Source: Bacteroidetes bacterium SW_4_67_19 (GTDB lineage: Bacteria; Bacteroidota; Rhodothermia; Rhodothermales; Salinibacteraceae). From it: a stretch of DNA of 33,264 nt. The DNA is taken from assembly GCA_003023275.1 (NCBI GenBank), contig PXTX01000039.1:1-33264 (forward strand), in the 5' to 3' direction. Both the position numbers and the translations under genes were made by a program. Positions within the stretch are counted from its first letter, which is position 1, and each line of letters begins with the position of its first letter. Under the pieces are notes generated by a model. The model saw only the letters and a list, made by a program, of their open reading frames with translations, did not search any database and had not been told where the DNA came from. This document shows positions 1-8,187 of the stretch, piece by piece.

Positions 1-398
1 AGGCGTTGCCCGCGCCGCGTGGCCAGCACGCTCACGAGGGCCGCCACGCCGCTGGTCAGCGTCAGGTCGATGGGGCGCAGGACCCAGCGCAGGAGGTAGT
101 CGCCGAGGCGTGGGCGCGAGCCGTCGAGGCGCGCCACGCGGATGTCGGTCACGCGCTTACCGACGCTCTGCCCGCCGGTGAAGACTTCGCAGAGCAAAAA
201 GTACAGAAACGCCGGCAGCACCACGAGGCCCAGCAGGCCGGGGCCGCCGAGCTGCTCGCCGAAGACGATCACCATGCCCAGCACGTAGGCGTACAGCAGC
301 AGGTAGTCGATTAGCGCCGCGATGGCGCGCGCGCCGATGCCGGCCGCCTCGAAGTCGATGCGGACGTTCTGGGCCGTCTCTATGCCGACACGGTCCAT
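1..398 (-). CDS. RDD family membrane protein (C-terminus cut by window edge)
   Basis: Starts at ATG 398-396 on the minus strand and runs off the left edge, giving about 132 residues. The N-terminal part has the family's Arg/Asp signature in the first membrane segment (ARAIAALIDYLLLY, about residues 23-36), followed by a second hydrophobic segment (GLLGLVVLPAFLYFLL). The hallmark loop GQSVGKRVTDIRVARLDG comes next, and then an LRW..RPID segment leading into a third hydrophobic stretch. RDD proteins are small integral membrane proteins of poorly known function; some have been linked to ion exchange or stress. It lies downstream of tadA on the same strand with an 88-bp gap. No function beyond family membership can be assigned, and the missing C-terminus prevents a length comparison. 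Confidence 0.85.
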   Translation of the reverse strand, partial: MDRVGIETAQNVRIDFEAAGIGARAIAALIDYLLLYAYVLGMVIVFGEQLGGPGLLGLVVLPAFLYFLLCEVFTGGQSVGKRVTDIRVARLDGSRPRLGDYLLRWVLRPIDLTLTSGVAALVSVLATRRGQR

Positions 399-486
399 GT
401 CTTCGGGGGCTGGGGGGTAGAGCGAAAAGGAGCTTTCTGAAAAAGTGTACGGCAGCAAAAACAGCCGTTTCGCAGAAGAGCCCAAG

Positions 487-1017
487 TCAAGCCCGCTGCT
501 TCTGGAAAAACGCCTGGAGCAGCCCGGCGGCGCGCTCCTCCTCCAGCCCGCTCGTGACTTCGACGCGATGGTTGAGGCGCTCGTCCTGCGGAATCTGATA
601 GAGCGTAGAGGCAGCGCCGGCCTTTTCGTCGAAGGCGCCGAAGACGAGGCGTCCCAGCCGCGCCTGCACGAGCGCGCCGGCGCACATTGGGCACGGCTCG
701 AGGGTGACGTAGAGCGTGCAGTCCGTCAGGCGGCGACGCCCGAGCGTTTCGCTGGCGGCGGTGAGCGCCAGCATCTCGGCGTGCGCGGTCGGGTCGTCGA
801 GCGCTTCGACGCGGTTCTGGCCGCGCCCCACGAGACGTCCGTCACTGCTTTGCCCGGGGCTTCTACCGTTTTTGCTATCGCCGTCGCTGCCGCTCTCGTC
901 GTGCTGCACGACGACGGCGCCGACGGGCACCTCGCCGGCCTCGAAGGCGCGCTCGGCTTCGCGCAGCGCCTTCTTCATCCAGCGGCGGTCCGGTTCGGTC
1001 AGGGCGTCGAGGCTCAC
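487..1017 (-). CDS. tadA: tRNA-specific adenosine deaminase TadA
   Basis: TadA deaminates A34 to inosine in the tRNA-Arg(ACG) anticodon and is normally essential. The zinc-site motifs are intact: HAE (H606, E608 of the joined frame) and TLEPCPMC (C636, C639), with the usual EVPVGAVVV strand and the LGRLVFGAFDEKAGA segment. An in-frame GTG at 1017-1015 gives 176 residues, close to the E. coli length, and starts 14 bp from the repeat at 1,031. I therefore read this as the ancestral tadA start, even though the upstream frame is open into the arginine-deiminase-like sequence. Between VVVQ and VGRGQNR there is a Ser/Gly/Asp-rich insertion of roughly 20 residues that standard TadA lacks. It should lie in a loop before the active site. 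Confidence 0.88.
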   Translation of the reverse strand: MSLDALTEPDRRWMKKALREAERAFEAGEVPVGAVVVQHDESGSDGDSKNGRSPGQSSDGRLVGRGQNRVEALDDPTAHAEMLALTAASETLGRRRLTDCTLYVTLEPCPMCAGALVQARLGRLVFGAFDEKAGAASTLYQIPQDERLNHRVEVTSGLEEERAAGLLQAFFQKQRA

Positions 1018-2598
1018 GCGGTGCGTTGCGGTTGCACTCCAAGAGTACTTCCCCCGCGAGGGGATGACCTGTCGGCCCCTCCCTCCGGTCGGGGCGCACC
1101 CCAAGAGTACTTCCTCGCTGGCGCTCGGGGCGCGGGTTCGGGGTTTGGAGTTCGGCGGGGGTCGGCGAAGGCAAGCGCCCCGTCGGCGGGCCACTGCTCC
1201 GCCGTCCGTGGTCCGCTTGAGGGCAATTTTTTCATCGGAGGACGGGACAAAGCCCGTTTCCTCATGGTATTCCAGAAAGCTGCGCACGCTGGCGATGCGG
1301 TATCCGCGCTTCTGGAGCTCGGCGAAGGTGCGGCGGTTGCGCTCGTAGCCGACCACCACGCCGGGCGCGATGGCGAAGACGTTCGAGCCGTCGGTCCATT
1401 GCTCGCGCGCCTGGTGCAGCCGCTCCGCTCCGCCGCAGGGGATGAAGTCGATCTCGTGGTCGATCACGTCTTGCAGCACGCAGCGCAGGTTCGGGCGCAT
1501 GTCCGTCTCGAAGCGGCCGGCCGTGCCGGTGGGCGTGAGATGGACGACGTACCCGAAGCCCGCGCGTTCCAGCAGCGGCGGATACACCACGCACTCGCCC
1601 GGGGAGGCGAAGGTGAGCACCGTATCGAGGTGCATGCAGGAGCGCTGCTGGGGAATCTCGACGGCGAGGATGTGCTCGACGGGCGTCTGGGCGAAGAGCG
1701 CGTGCGCGGCGGCCATGACGCCGCCGAAGGAGGTGCGCTGCGAGTGCCCGATAAGCACGACGTTCGGATGCGGTATGAGCACGTCACCGCCTTCGAGCGT
1801 GACCCCCTCGGGAAGCTCGATGAGGCGGTCGTCGCCGAGGCGGTCGAACGCTGGATGATGGTGCAGCACGGTGCGCAGCAGGACGTCCTCGCGCGAGCGA
1901 ACGGCCTGCGCCGTACGTCCCAGCACGAGGTGGTCGTGCACGGTAGCCGCGAGGTCGCGCGTGAAGAAGAGGTTCGGCAGCGGCGGCATCTCGACCGGCA
2001 GTTCGGTGTGGCCGGTGAGGGCGAAGGCCAGCAGGTCGCGGGGCGGGAGGCGGTGCAGGTCGTCTTCGACGGCCGCCAGGTTGCGTTCCGATTCGGTGCG
2101 GCAGAGCTGCTCGATGAAGCCCGCGCGCGCCGCCTCCTGCTCGAACGTCTCCGCCAGCAGCGTCCGCAGTTGCATCACCACGTCGTCGCGCCCGGTGACC
2201 ATGCGAAAGAGCGCGCACATCAATTCGTGTTCCCGCCGCGCCGTGCCGGTGAACAGGATATCCTCGAAAAGCAACGCCTCGCGGTTTTCCGGCGAGACGA
2301 GGTCCATCTCGGCGCCCGGCGTGTGGACGAGCACGCGGTGCAACGGGGCCGTCTCGGAGGTGACGTGCGCGCCGACGGGGGCGTGAGCGGCGTCGTGAGC
2401 GGCGTCGTCGGCGTCGGCGGTTGGTGCAGGGGCGTCGAGCGAAGGCACGGAAGCGGGGTGGGACGGAAGCGGAAGGCATCTTCTCTCGTAGGAGTTATAC
2501 CGTTTCGATCTGTTGGTTTCGCAATGTTGGATGGCCGGATGCTGCTTCCTCCATAAACCTTCCAGGTTTTCGAAGACCTGGAGGGGTTCCATACACAC
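487..2598 (-). CDS. Arginine-deiminase-like protein in one open frame with TadA (fusion or damaged gene)
   Basis: One uninterrupted frame of up to 703 codons. Residues about 84-460 match the arginine deiminase/amidinotransferase fold: LPNLFFTRD (Asp215), LEGGD (Glu269, Asp272), CMHLDTVLTF (His323, Asp325) and FAIAPGVVVGYERN near 408-421. In the family the chain should end in a Gly-rich GRGGPRCM-type segment carrying the nucleophilic Cys. Here homology stops near residue 461 and is followed by about 65 Arg/Pro-rich residues. About 20-30 of these are encoded by a GC-rich repeat (1,031-1,114), after which TadA begins near 528. The start is uncertain: ATG 2592 would make residues 4-14 read through a palindrome, so GTG 2448 is a likelier start. 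The deiminase half should be catalytically dead unless another Cys serves. Alternatives are an insertion-made fusion or an assembly join at a repeat. Confidence 0.75.
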   Translation of the reverse strand: MCMEPLQVFENLEGLWRKQHPAIQHCETNRSKRYNSYERRCLPLPSHPASVPSLDAPAPTADADDAAHDAAHAPVGAHVTSETAPLHRVLVHTPGAEMDLVSPENREALLFEDILFTGTARREHELMCALFRMVTGRDDVVMQLRTLLAETFEQEAARAGFIEQLCRTESERNLAAVEDDLHRLPPRDLLAFALTGHTELPVEMPPLPNLFFTRDLAATVHDHLVLGRTAQAVRSREDVLLRTVLHHHPAFDRLGDDRLIELPEGVTLEGGDVLIPHPNVVLIGHSQRTSFGGVMAAAHALFAQTPVEHILAVEIPQQRSCMHLDTVLTFASPGECVVYPPLLERAGFGYVVHLTPTGTAGRFETDMRPNLRCVLQDVIDHEIDFIPCGGAERLHQAREQWTDGSNVFAIAPGVVVGYERNRRTFAELQKRGYRIASVRSFLEYHEETGFVPSSDEKIALKRTTDGGAVARRRGACLRRPPPNSKPRTRAPSASEEVLLGCAPTGGRGRQVIPSRGKYSWSATATHRVSLDALTEPDRRWMKKALREAERAFEAGEVPVGAVVVQHDESGSDGDSKNGRSPGQSSDGRLVGRGQNRVEALDDPTAHAEMLALTAASETLGRRRLTDCTLYVTLEPCPMCAGALVQARLGRLVFGAFDEKAGAASTLYQIPQDERLNHRVEVTSGLEEERAAGLLQAFFQKQRA
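1031..1114 (+). repeat. GC-rich interspersed repeat, one full and one partial unit
   Basis: The module CCAAGAGTACTTCC occurs twice here (AAGAGTACTT at 1041-1050 and 1103-1112), so the spacing is 62 bp. Between the two lies a 49-bp core (1,049-1,097) that is present without mismatch, in inverted orientation, at 21,439-21,487. The first 30 bp (1,031-1,060) recur at 21,636-21,665 with one mismatch. The unit contains short self-complementary arms (CCCCGCGAGGGG; GGTCGGGGCGCACCCC). It lies inside the arginine-deiminase/TadA open frame exactly where both homologies fail. No flanking coding capacity for a transposase is seen, so it would be non-autonomous or recombination-driven. Confidence 0.85.
2556..2588. 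repeat. 33-nt near-perfect palindrome between Omp85 gene and arginine-deiminase-like gene
   Basis: The arms CCAGGT and ACCTGG flank a TTCGAA-containing centre (CCAGGTTTTCGAAGACCTGG), and the outer AACC/GGTT bases extend the symmetry to 33 nt. It sits 56 nt past the Omp85 stop codon (2,644) on the minus strand. It could act as a hairpin terminator, but no T-run follows in either direction, so a REP-like palindrome is equally likely. If the ATG at 2592 were used, this palindrome would be translated, which argues for a later start of that gene. Confidence 0.7.
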
Positions 2599-2643
2599 GC
2601 ACTGGCAACATGTGCCTTCGGAAGCGGCGCGAGAACACCAGAT

Positions 2644-5064
2644 CTAAAACGACTGCCCGATGCTCAGGTGCAGGCGGAGGCGGCGCCAGTGGTCGGCGTC
2701 GGGGGCGTCGCAGTTCGTCGCAGCGGGGCGGGCGCGGCACTGGTTGTACTCGAAGACGTCCCGGGGATCGCGCAGGTCCTCGAAATCGGGGTTGAGCTTG
2801 AACGCAAGGTCGAGGCGCAGGTGGCCGACGGGCGTACGGTAACGCACCCCCGCGCCGGCGCCGTAGCGAACGTTCGAAAAAGCGAAGTCGTCGGGGGCGT
2901 CCTCCTCGGCCAGGGGAGTGTTGGCGCCCCCCACCTGGCCGCCGTCGAGGAAGGCGGTTGTGCTCCAGTTTTCGCCCAGGCCGGGGAACGGCATGCGCAG
3001 CTCGGCGCTGAAAGCGATTTTCGAACGCCCGCCTACCGCCTCGTAGACGTAGGACGTGTCGGGGTTGTTGGTTTGCCGGTTGTAGACGACGCGGCGCGCG
3101 ACTTTGGGGCCGGCCAGGCGATTGGTCCAGCCGCGTACGTCATCGGAGCCGCCGGCGTAGTAGAAGATCGGGTCGAAGCGGTTTTCGTAGGTCGAGAAGG
3201 CGTCGCCGGAGGCGCTCGCGCTGGCGGAGAGCACGCGGCGGCTGCGCCCGTAGGGCCACACGCGCCCGCCCTGCAGCCGCCCGGCGAGGCTGAAGTCGTC
3301 CGCGAGCAGATCGTCGAGCGGATGGTAGCCGGTGAGTTTGCCACCGGCCTTGAGGTATTCGGTGCCGGAGCGGAAAGGCACGTTGAGGCCCACTCCCAGA
3401 AACGGGCGCACCAGAAAGCCGCGCGAGGGACTCACGTAGTCGTCGGCGCGTCCGAGCGTGGCGCTGGCGGTGAGGATGCTCTTGTTAAAAATGTCGCGCT
3501 CGCGTTCGGCGATCGGCCCGCTCCCGCCGGGCACCGGGGCCGGGCCGGTGCCCACGGTGTCGACGGCCCGGGTGGTATCGACGCGAAACTGAATCGCGCG
3601 GGACAGTTCGTATTGCAGGTTGGCGGTGCGAAAGGGCATGAACTCGTAGATGGCCGTCCCGCTCAGGCCCACCTCGCCGGCGTTGGTGTCGAGAAAGCGG
3701 TCGGAGACGTCGAGCTGGGGGTTGCTCCCGACCTCGGCAAAGACGGAGGCCACGCCGCTGAGGCGGGTCGTAAACAGGTATGGCTGGCGCACCGAGGCGG
3801 AGGCGCGGAAGCGGCGCTCGGGGGTTACGGCATTGGCGTCGGTGCGGGCCAGAAAGCCGGTGTTGCCCAGGAGGTCCAAGCTCAGCACGCGCGCGTCCCC
3901 CAGGAAGTTGCGATGCGTCCAGCTTCCCTGGCCGGTCACGCCCAGCCGGCGCGAGTAGCCACCCTCGGCGGTGAGGTAGCGCAGGTTGGCCTCGCGCACC
4001 TGGTAGCGCACCGTCACCGTCGAGTCGCGCGGTTGCGTGTCGGCCGGCAGCCGCGGCTCGGCCGTCACCGTGTCACGCGGTTGCCGCTGCGCCTGGGCGG
4101 GCGTCGGGGGCACCTTCGCCAGCGCCACGCGAAAGAGCTTCAGGTCGAACAGCTCGCGCTGCCCGCGCGTCAGCGCATCGGAGCTGAACCAGTCGCCTTT
4201 CTGGAAGGGCAGTTCGCGCAACACGACCTGGCGGCTGACCGATTCGTTGCCCACGACCTGGATCTCGTCGATGCGGGTGCGCGGCCCGGCGTCGACGAAA
4301 AAGCGGAGGTCGACCGTGTTGGCCGTCGAGTCGATCTGCACGTCCGAGCCGGCGCGGGCGAAGGCGTAGCCCCGGTTTTTGAGTCCGCGCAGCACCGCGT
4401 CCTTGATGCGGATGCGTGTGTACTCGGTGTAGCGCTCGCCGATGCGAAAGGGGTTGCTGTCGCGCAGGCGGACCCACCGCTCGCGCGCCGCCTCCGAGTC
4501 GAACTGGCGGATGGCGTAGCTCGTCGAGTCGGGGCCGTAGAAGCTCACGTCCTGGATAATCAGCGGCGGCCCCTCTTCGATGGAAAAGCCCACGTCGATT
4601 TTGTTGGCCGACGTGTCGAGCCGCGTCTGCTCGTCGTAGCTAATCTGGGGCTGGAGAAAGCCGTGGTTTCGGTAAAAGGTGCGCAGGCGCGCCACGTCGC
4701 GTTGCAGTTCGAGGGGCGCGAACGGGTGCGGCGCCATGTCCACGAATGGCAGCACGCGCCGCACCTTGTCGAAGAAGGTGGGTCCCTCGGTGGCGACCTC
4801 GGCGGCGAGCTGGCTCGTCTCGAAGGTTTGCGTGGAGCGAAACGTAAAGTCCACGTCACCGACGGTGGTGCTGTCGTTGACCAGAAACAGCGGCACGTCT
4901 TCCTGGGCGGCGGCGGGCCGGGTCGTCCCCAGTTCCGCCGCCAGCCCCAGCAGCAACGCGACCGGCAGTATCGACACGACAAGGCGACGGCACTCCACAG
5001 GCGACCAGCAGGGACGGCGGCGAAAGACGGAACGGACGAGCGAAAAAATCGAAGGCGGGCGCAC
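2644..5064 (-). CDS. Omp85 superfamily outer-membrane assembly protein (BamA/TamA-like)
   Basis: About 800 residues. A cleavable signal peptide (VVSILPVALLLGLAAEL...AAAQ) is followed by POTRA-type repeats: VGDVDFTF near 68-75, LIIQDVSFYG near 168-177 and RIDEIQVVGNESVSRQVVLRELPFQKGDWFS near 263-294 (described by position because it is long). The C-terminal half is a 16-strand-type barrel with the family's VRGW motif (YYAGGSDDVRGW), a glycine-rich AGAGVRYRTPVGHLRLDLAF strand and a terminal Phe (SIGQSF). This class inserts beta-barrel proteins into the outer membrane or exports substrates across it. The first codon is GTG at 5064; GTG 4998 gives a more ordinary signal peptide of about 32 residues and may be the true start. 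No skp/ompH neighbour is present, so TamA-like versus BamA cannot be settled here. Confidence 0.88.
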   Translation of the reverse strand: MRPPSIFSLVRSVFRRRPCWSPVECRRLVVSILPVALLLGLAAELGTTRPAAAQEDVPLFLVNDSTTVGDVDFTFRSTQTFETSQLAAEVATEGPTFFDKVRRVLPFVDMAPHPFAPLELQRDVARLRTFYRNHGFLQPQISYDEQTRLDTSANKIDVGFSIEEGPPLIIQDVSFYGPDSTSYAIRQFDSEAARERWVRLRDSNPFRIGERYTEYTRIRIKDAVLRGLKNRGYAFARAGSDVQIDSTANTVDLRFFVDAGPRTRIDEIQVVGNESVSRQVVLRELPFQKGDWFSSDALTRGQRELFDLKLFRVALAKVPPTPAQAQRQPRDTVTAEPRLPADTQPRDSTVTVRYQVREANLRYLTAEGGYSRRLGVTGQGSWTHRNFLGDARVLSLDLLGNTGFLARTDANAVTPERRFRASASVRQPYLFTTRLSGVASVFAEVGSNPQLDVSDRFLDTNAGEVGLSGTAIYEFMPFRTANLQYELSRAIQFRVDTTRAVDTVGTGPAPVPGGSGPIAERERDIFNKSILTASATLGRADDYVSPSRGFLVRPFLGVGLNVPFRSGTEYLKAGGKLTGYHPLDDLLADDFSLAGRLQGGRVWPYGRSRRVLSASASASGDAFSTYENRFDPIFYYAGGSDDVRGWTNRLAGPKVARRVVYNRQTNNPDTSYVYEAVGGRSKIAFSAELRMPFPGLGENWSTTAFLDGGQVGGANTPLAEEDAPDDFAFSNVRYGAGAGVRYRTPVGHLRLDLAFKLNPDFEDLRDPRDVFEYNQCRARPAATNCDAPDADHWRRLRLHLSIGQSF

Positions 5065-5225
5065 GCAAACGCCGGCTTCGCCTTTTTGCTAAACCTACCA
5101 CAGGCGCCCCCCGCGTGCCAACCGGCACCCGACGAATAGTGCAACGTTTGCTGGACTCCGGGACGAAAAGTCGCTGCGCTCGGTGGGTCCGCGCTGTTGC
5201 TTCCCCGAGATGTGATCGAAACCCC

Positions 5226-6398
5226 CTACGACGAACGGTCCGGCGGCGGCGGTTCTGGAGAAGAGGCGGGAGGCGACGACGCTTCGTCGGGGGCGGCGTC
5301 GCCGTCAGAGGAGCCGACGTTCCGGAGAGGTTGTTGCCGGGGAGCCTGTTGCTGGAGAGCCTTGCCGTCATCGGAAGGGCGTTGCGCCGAACCGGGGTCT
5401 TTTTTGCCGTCGTCGGGGCGTTCGCGGGCGGCGGCGTCGAGCTTGTTGCTGCCGGCGAAGGGCGCCGCGCGCTCGGCGCGCCTGCGCATGCGGCGACGCT
5501 GCTCGTGAAGCGAGGTGATCACTGCACCGACCATCAGTACGATGCCGGACCAGTAGACCCAGAGCATGAAGGCGATCAGCAGGGCGAAGCTGCCGGTGAG
5601 CGCCGCCATGCCGTCCGAGGCGGTCTGGTAGTTGAAGGTACCCACGTGGGTGGCGTAGAGCGTGAAGCTGTACTTGGCCGCCTCCCAGAGCACCGCCGTG
5701 ACGAACGCCCCGATGAGCGCGCTGCTCCACGGCGGGTGCGGAAGCGGGATGAAGTAGAAGAGCTGGAAAAACATCGCGGTGCTCACCAGCAGCGGCACCG
5801 CCAGCGAGAGCGCGTCGAAGGCGCTTCGCCAGCCGGCGCGCAGCGCTCGCTCCAGGCCCAGGCGCTGCATGAGCTGGAGGCCCTCGGCGTTGAGCGCCTG
5901 CACCAGAAACGAAAGCGCCACCGTCAGGAGGAAAAGCCCGCCGACCTGCGCGACCATGCGCAGGTCGAAGGCGTAGCCGCCGAAGAGGGAGCGCGGCTCG
6001 TTCCAGTCCTGCTCAAAGGCGCTGGCGACGGCCAGGCGCACGGTCGTGGCCAGCGTCATGGCCGCCAGGATCAGCCCCACCGTGCCGACGCTCAGGAAGG
6101 TTCCGCTGGCGCCCTGGAACGCGCCCAGAAATTCCAGCAGTTGCTCGCTTTCGTAGGCCGGCAAAAAGCCGCGCACGAAGCGCGAAACGGCCGAAAACGG
6201 CTCCTGGTAGCGCAGCACGTTGCCCAGCAGCCCCGTCACCAGAATGACGATGGGCACGATGGTGACGAGCACCTTGAAGGCGATGGCCTGCGCGAGGAGG
6301 AAGACGTTTTTCGTCCCCAGCTCGCGCACGAGGCCGCCGGCGTAGTAGCGCGGCATCGATTCCACGCGCGCCCGGTATGGTGAGTCCGAACTGCTCAT
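5226..6398 (-). CDS. YihY/BrkB family integral membrane protein
   Basis: 390 residues from ATG 6398. Residues about 25-285 form six hydrophobic segments typical of YihY/UPF0761 (formerly 'ribonuclease BN'). They include the conserved LAQAIAFKVLVTIVPIVIL opening, where the classic family has 'AaalaFy.llSlfPl', and the W-E-x-x-K-Y-x-F loop (LWEAAKYSFTLYATH). The segment ending VYWSGIVLMVGAVITS is the last membrane span. The last 100 or so residues are hydrophilic, Pro/Ser/Asp-rich and probably disordered in the cytoplasm. The family's function is not firmly known. It lies between the Omp85 gene and clpX on the same strand, with gaps of 125-161 bp that do not demand an operon. Confidence 0.85.
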   Translation of the reverse strand: MSSSDSPYRARVESMPRYYAGGLVRELGTKNVFLLAQAIAFKVLVTIVPIVILVTGLLGNVLRYQEPFSAVSRFVRGFLPAYESEQLLEFLGAFQGASGTFLSVGTVGLILAAMTLATTVRLAVASAFEQDWNEPRSLFGGYAFDLRMVAQVGGLFLLTVALSFLVQALNAEGLQLMQRLGLERALRAGWRSAFDALSLAVPLLVSTAMFFQLFYFIPLPHPPWSSALIGAFVTAVLWEAAKYSFTLYATHVGTFNYQTASDGMAALTGSFALLIAFMLWVYWSGIVLMVGAVITSLHEQRRRMRRRAERAAPFAGSNKLDAAARERPDDGKKDPGSAQRPSDDGKALQQQAPRQQPLRNVGSSDGDAAPDEASSPPASSPEPPPPDRSS

Positions 6399-6523
6399 GG
6401 CGGCGGGCGCGACGAAGGAGAAGGAGGCGAGCGCCCCTTCTCAACGCTGGGCCGGGGGGGGTCGATCCGCGCAGCGCGACGGCGCAGCTCCTTTTCGGGC
6501 TGAAAGCCGGCGGTCTGTCGTCT

Positions 6524-7885
6524 TTACGCTCGCCGCGCCCAGGGCGGGTGCTCGGTCTCCGGCAGCGTCTCCGTCTCGTTCGCGTTCTCCTCCGGGAGCG
6601 GCTCGTAGACGGGCGCGTCGCCGTGTTCGACCACGCCCCGCGTAATGCGGCAGCGTGCCGGGGCGGTGCGCTGGTGCATCGAGAACATGATGTCGAGCAT
6701 CACCTCTTCGAGCACGGCGCGCAGGCCGCGCGCGCCGGTGCCCAACGTCTCGGCGCGCTCGACGACCGCCTCGAGGGCCGCCTCGTCAAAGACCAGCTCG
6801 AAGTCGTCGAGGGCAAAGAGCTTGCGGTACTGCTTGACGAGGGCGTTTTTGGGCTCGGTGAGGATGCGCCGCAGGGCGTCCGTCGAGAGCGCCTCCAGCG
6901 TCCCGATCACCGGCAGGCGTCCCACCAGCTCGGGGATAAACCCGTAGGCCAGCAGGTCCTCGGGGGTCGTCTGGCGCAGGGCGCTGCGGGGAGCGTCGCC
7001 GTTCTCGGGCAGGGGGGAGTCGTCTTCGGCGCGAAAGCCCACGCCGGCGCGGCGCGAGAGGCGCTGCTCGATGAGGTCGTCGAGGCCGTCGAAGGCGCCG
7101 CCGCAGATAAAGAGAATGCCCGTCGTGTCGATCTGGACGAGCGGCTGCTCGGGGTGCTTGCGCCCGCCCTCGGGCGGGACGCCGGCAATGGTTCCCTCCA
7201 GCAGCTTCAGGAGGGCCTGCTGCACGCCCTGCCCCGAGACGTCGCGCGTGACCGAGGCCCCCGCGCGCCGATGGGCGAGCTTGTCGATCTCGTCGAGGTA
7301 GACGATGCCGCGCTCGGCGCGGTCGGTGTCGAAGTCCGCCGCGTGCAGAAGTTGCGAGAGAATCGACTCGACGTCTTCGCCGACGTAGCCGGCCTCGGTG
7401 AGCGTGGTGGCGTCGGCGATGCAGAAGGGCACCTCCAGAATGCCCGCCAGCGTGCGCGCCAGCAGCGTCTTGCCCGTCCCCGTAGGGCCGACGAACAGCA
7501 CGTTTGCCTTCTCCAGTTCCACCTCCGCCAGCTCGGGGCGCTCGGGGTCCCGGGGCGGCGCGGCCTCGTCACCGGTTTCGGCGTGGCGCACGCGCTTGTA
7601 GTGGTTGTAGACGGCCACCGACAGGAGGCGCTTGGCTTCTTCCTGGCCCACTACGTGCTCGTCGAGAAGCGCCTTGAGGCGGTGCGGCGGAGGCAGCGCG
7701 TGCGCAAGGCGATGCTCCTCGGCGGCGCGCTGGGACTGCTCGCGCTCCCCGCTGACGATGCCGGCCGCGTCGCTGATGCAGCGGTCGCAGATGTAGACCT
7801 CGGGGCCGGCTACCAGCGAGTCCACCTCGCCGGCGGGCCGCTCGCAAAACGAGCAACGGGGCGTGTCGGGGCGAGCGGTGTTCAT
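6524..7885 (-). CDS. clpX: ClpX-type AAA+ unfoldase with zinc-binding domain
   Basis: 453 residues from ATG 7885. An N-terminal C4 zinc domain (CSFC at 11-14, CDRC at 33-36) is followed by Walker A GPTGTGKT, pore loop GYVG, Walker B IVYLDEID, the RKH loop (GGRKHPEQ), and the conserved GFIPELVGRLPV segment. A VGF tripeptide (RRAGVGFRAED) occupies the position of the IGF loop that docks on ClpP. These features define an ATP-driven unfoldase that feeds ClpP or remodels complexes alone. In most bacteria clpX follows clpP; here no clpP or tig lies within the window. The upstream neighbour is a 650-bp gene-poor stretch and the downstream one YihY. The C-terminal tail (about 20 residues) is acidic. 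Confidence 0.93.
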   Translation of the reverse strand: MNTARPDTPRCSFCERPAGEVDSLVAGPEVYICDRCISDAAGIVSGEREQSQRAAEEHRLAHALPPPHRLKALLDEHVVGQEEAKRLLSVAVYNHYKRVRHAETGDEAAPPRDPERPELAEVELEKANVLFVGPTGTGKTLLARTLAGILEVPFCIADATTLTEAGYVGEDVESILSQLLHAADFDTDRAERGIVYLDEIDKLAHRRAGASVTRDVSGQGVQQALLKLLEGTIAGVPPEGGRKHPEQPLVQIDTTGILFICGGAFDGLDDLIEQRLSRRAGVGFRAEDDSPLPENGDAPRSALRQTTPEDLLAYGFIPELVGRLPVIGTLEALSTDALRRILTEPKNALVKQYRKLFALDDFELVFDEAALEAVVERAETLGTGARGLRAVLEEVMLDIMFSMHQRTAPARCRITRGVVEHGDAPVYEPLPEENANETETLPETEHPPWARRA

Positions 7886-8072
7886 GAAAGCGAAGGCGAA
7901 AGAGCAAAAAGGAGGCCGGCTGCACGTGGTCCCTGCACCCCACTCGCTCCTTCATGGTAGGGCACAGCCCGGCTGCGGCGCAAGCGCGTTTTCTTTAACA
8001 GAGTGTAACACGGCGCCGCGCAGGGCCTCTCTTGCCGATTTGCGTTGTCCATGCCGCAACGGGCGGAAACGC

Positions 8073-8107
8073 AAAAGGCGGCCGGCCCCGCTGGGGGACC
8101 GACCGCC
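8073..8107 (-). terminator. Intrinsic terminator on the minus strand, no known gene upstream
   Basis: Read on the minus strand, GGCGGTCGGTCCCC (8107-8094) pairs with GGGGCCGGCCGCC through a 3-4 nt loop. Two G-U wobbles occur only on this strand, and the stem is followed by TTTTGCGTTT. Asymmetric wobbles and the T-run both indicate minus-strand function. The transcript it ends must start between about 8,110 and 8,500. Confidence 0.7.
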
Positions 8108-8187
8108 TCGTCCAGTGCCGATCGTTTTCCGGTCGGGCGCCGGTGTGCGCGTGCCGTGGCGCGCCCGTCGCTGCCGCGCGGGACGAC

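Noticed and set aside
1031-1114. CRISPR-like reading of the 62-bp spaced repeats
   Set aside because: Only two modules, the 'spacer' itself is repeated at 21,439, and no cas genes are present.
445-2556. 703-codon open frame on the plus strand opposite the deiminase/TadA frame
   Set aside because: It is the antisense of clear family motifs, has no recognisable domain, and such mirror frames are expected in GC-rich codon-biased DNA.
6524-7885. ClpX without neighbouring clpP as a special unfoldase
   Set aside because: A ClpP-docking VGF tripeptide is present and clpP may simply lie elsewhere in the genome.
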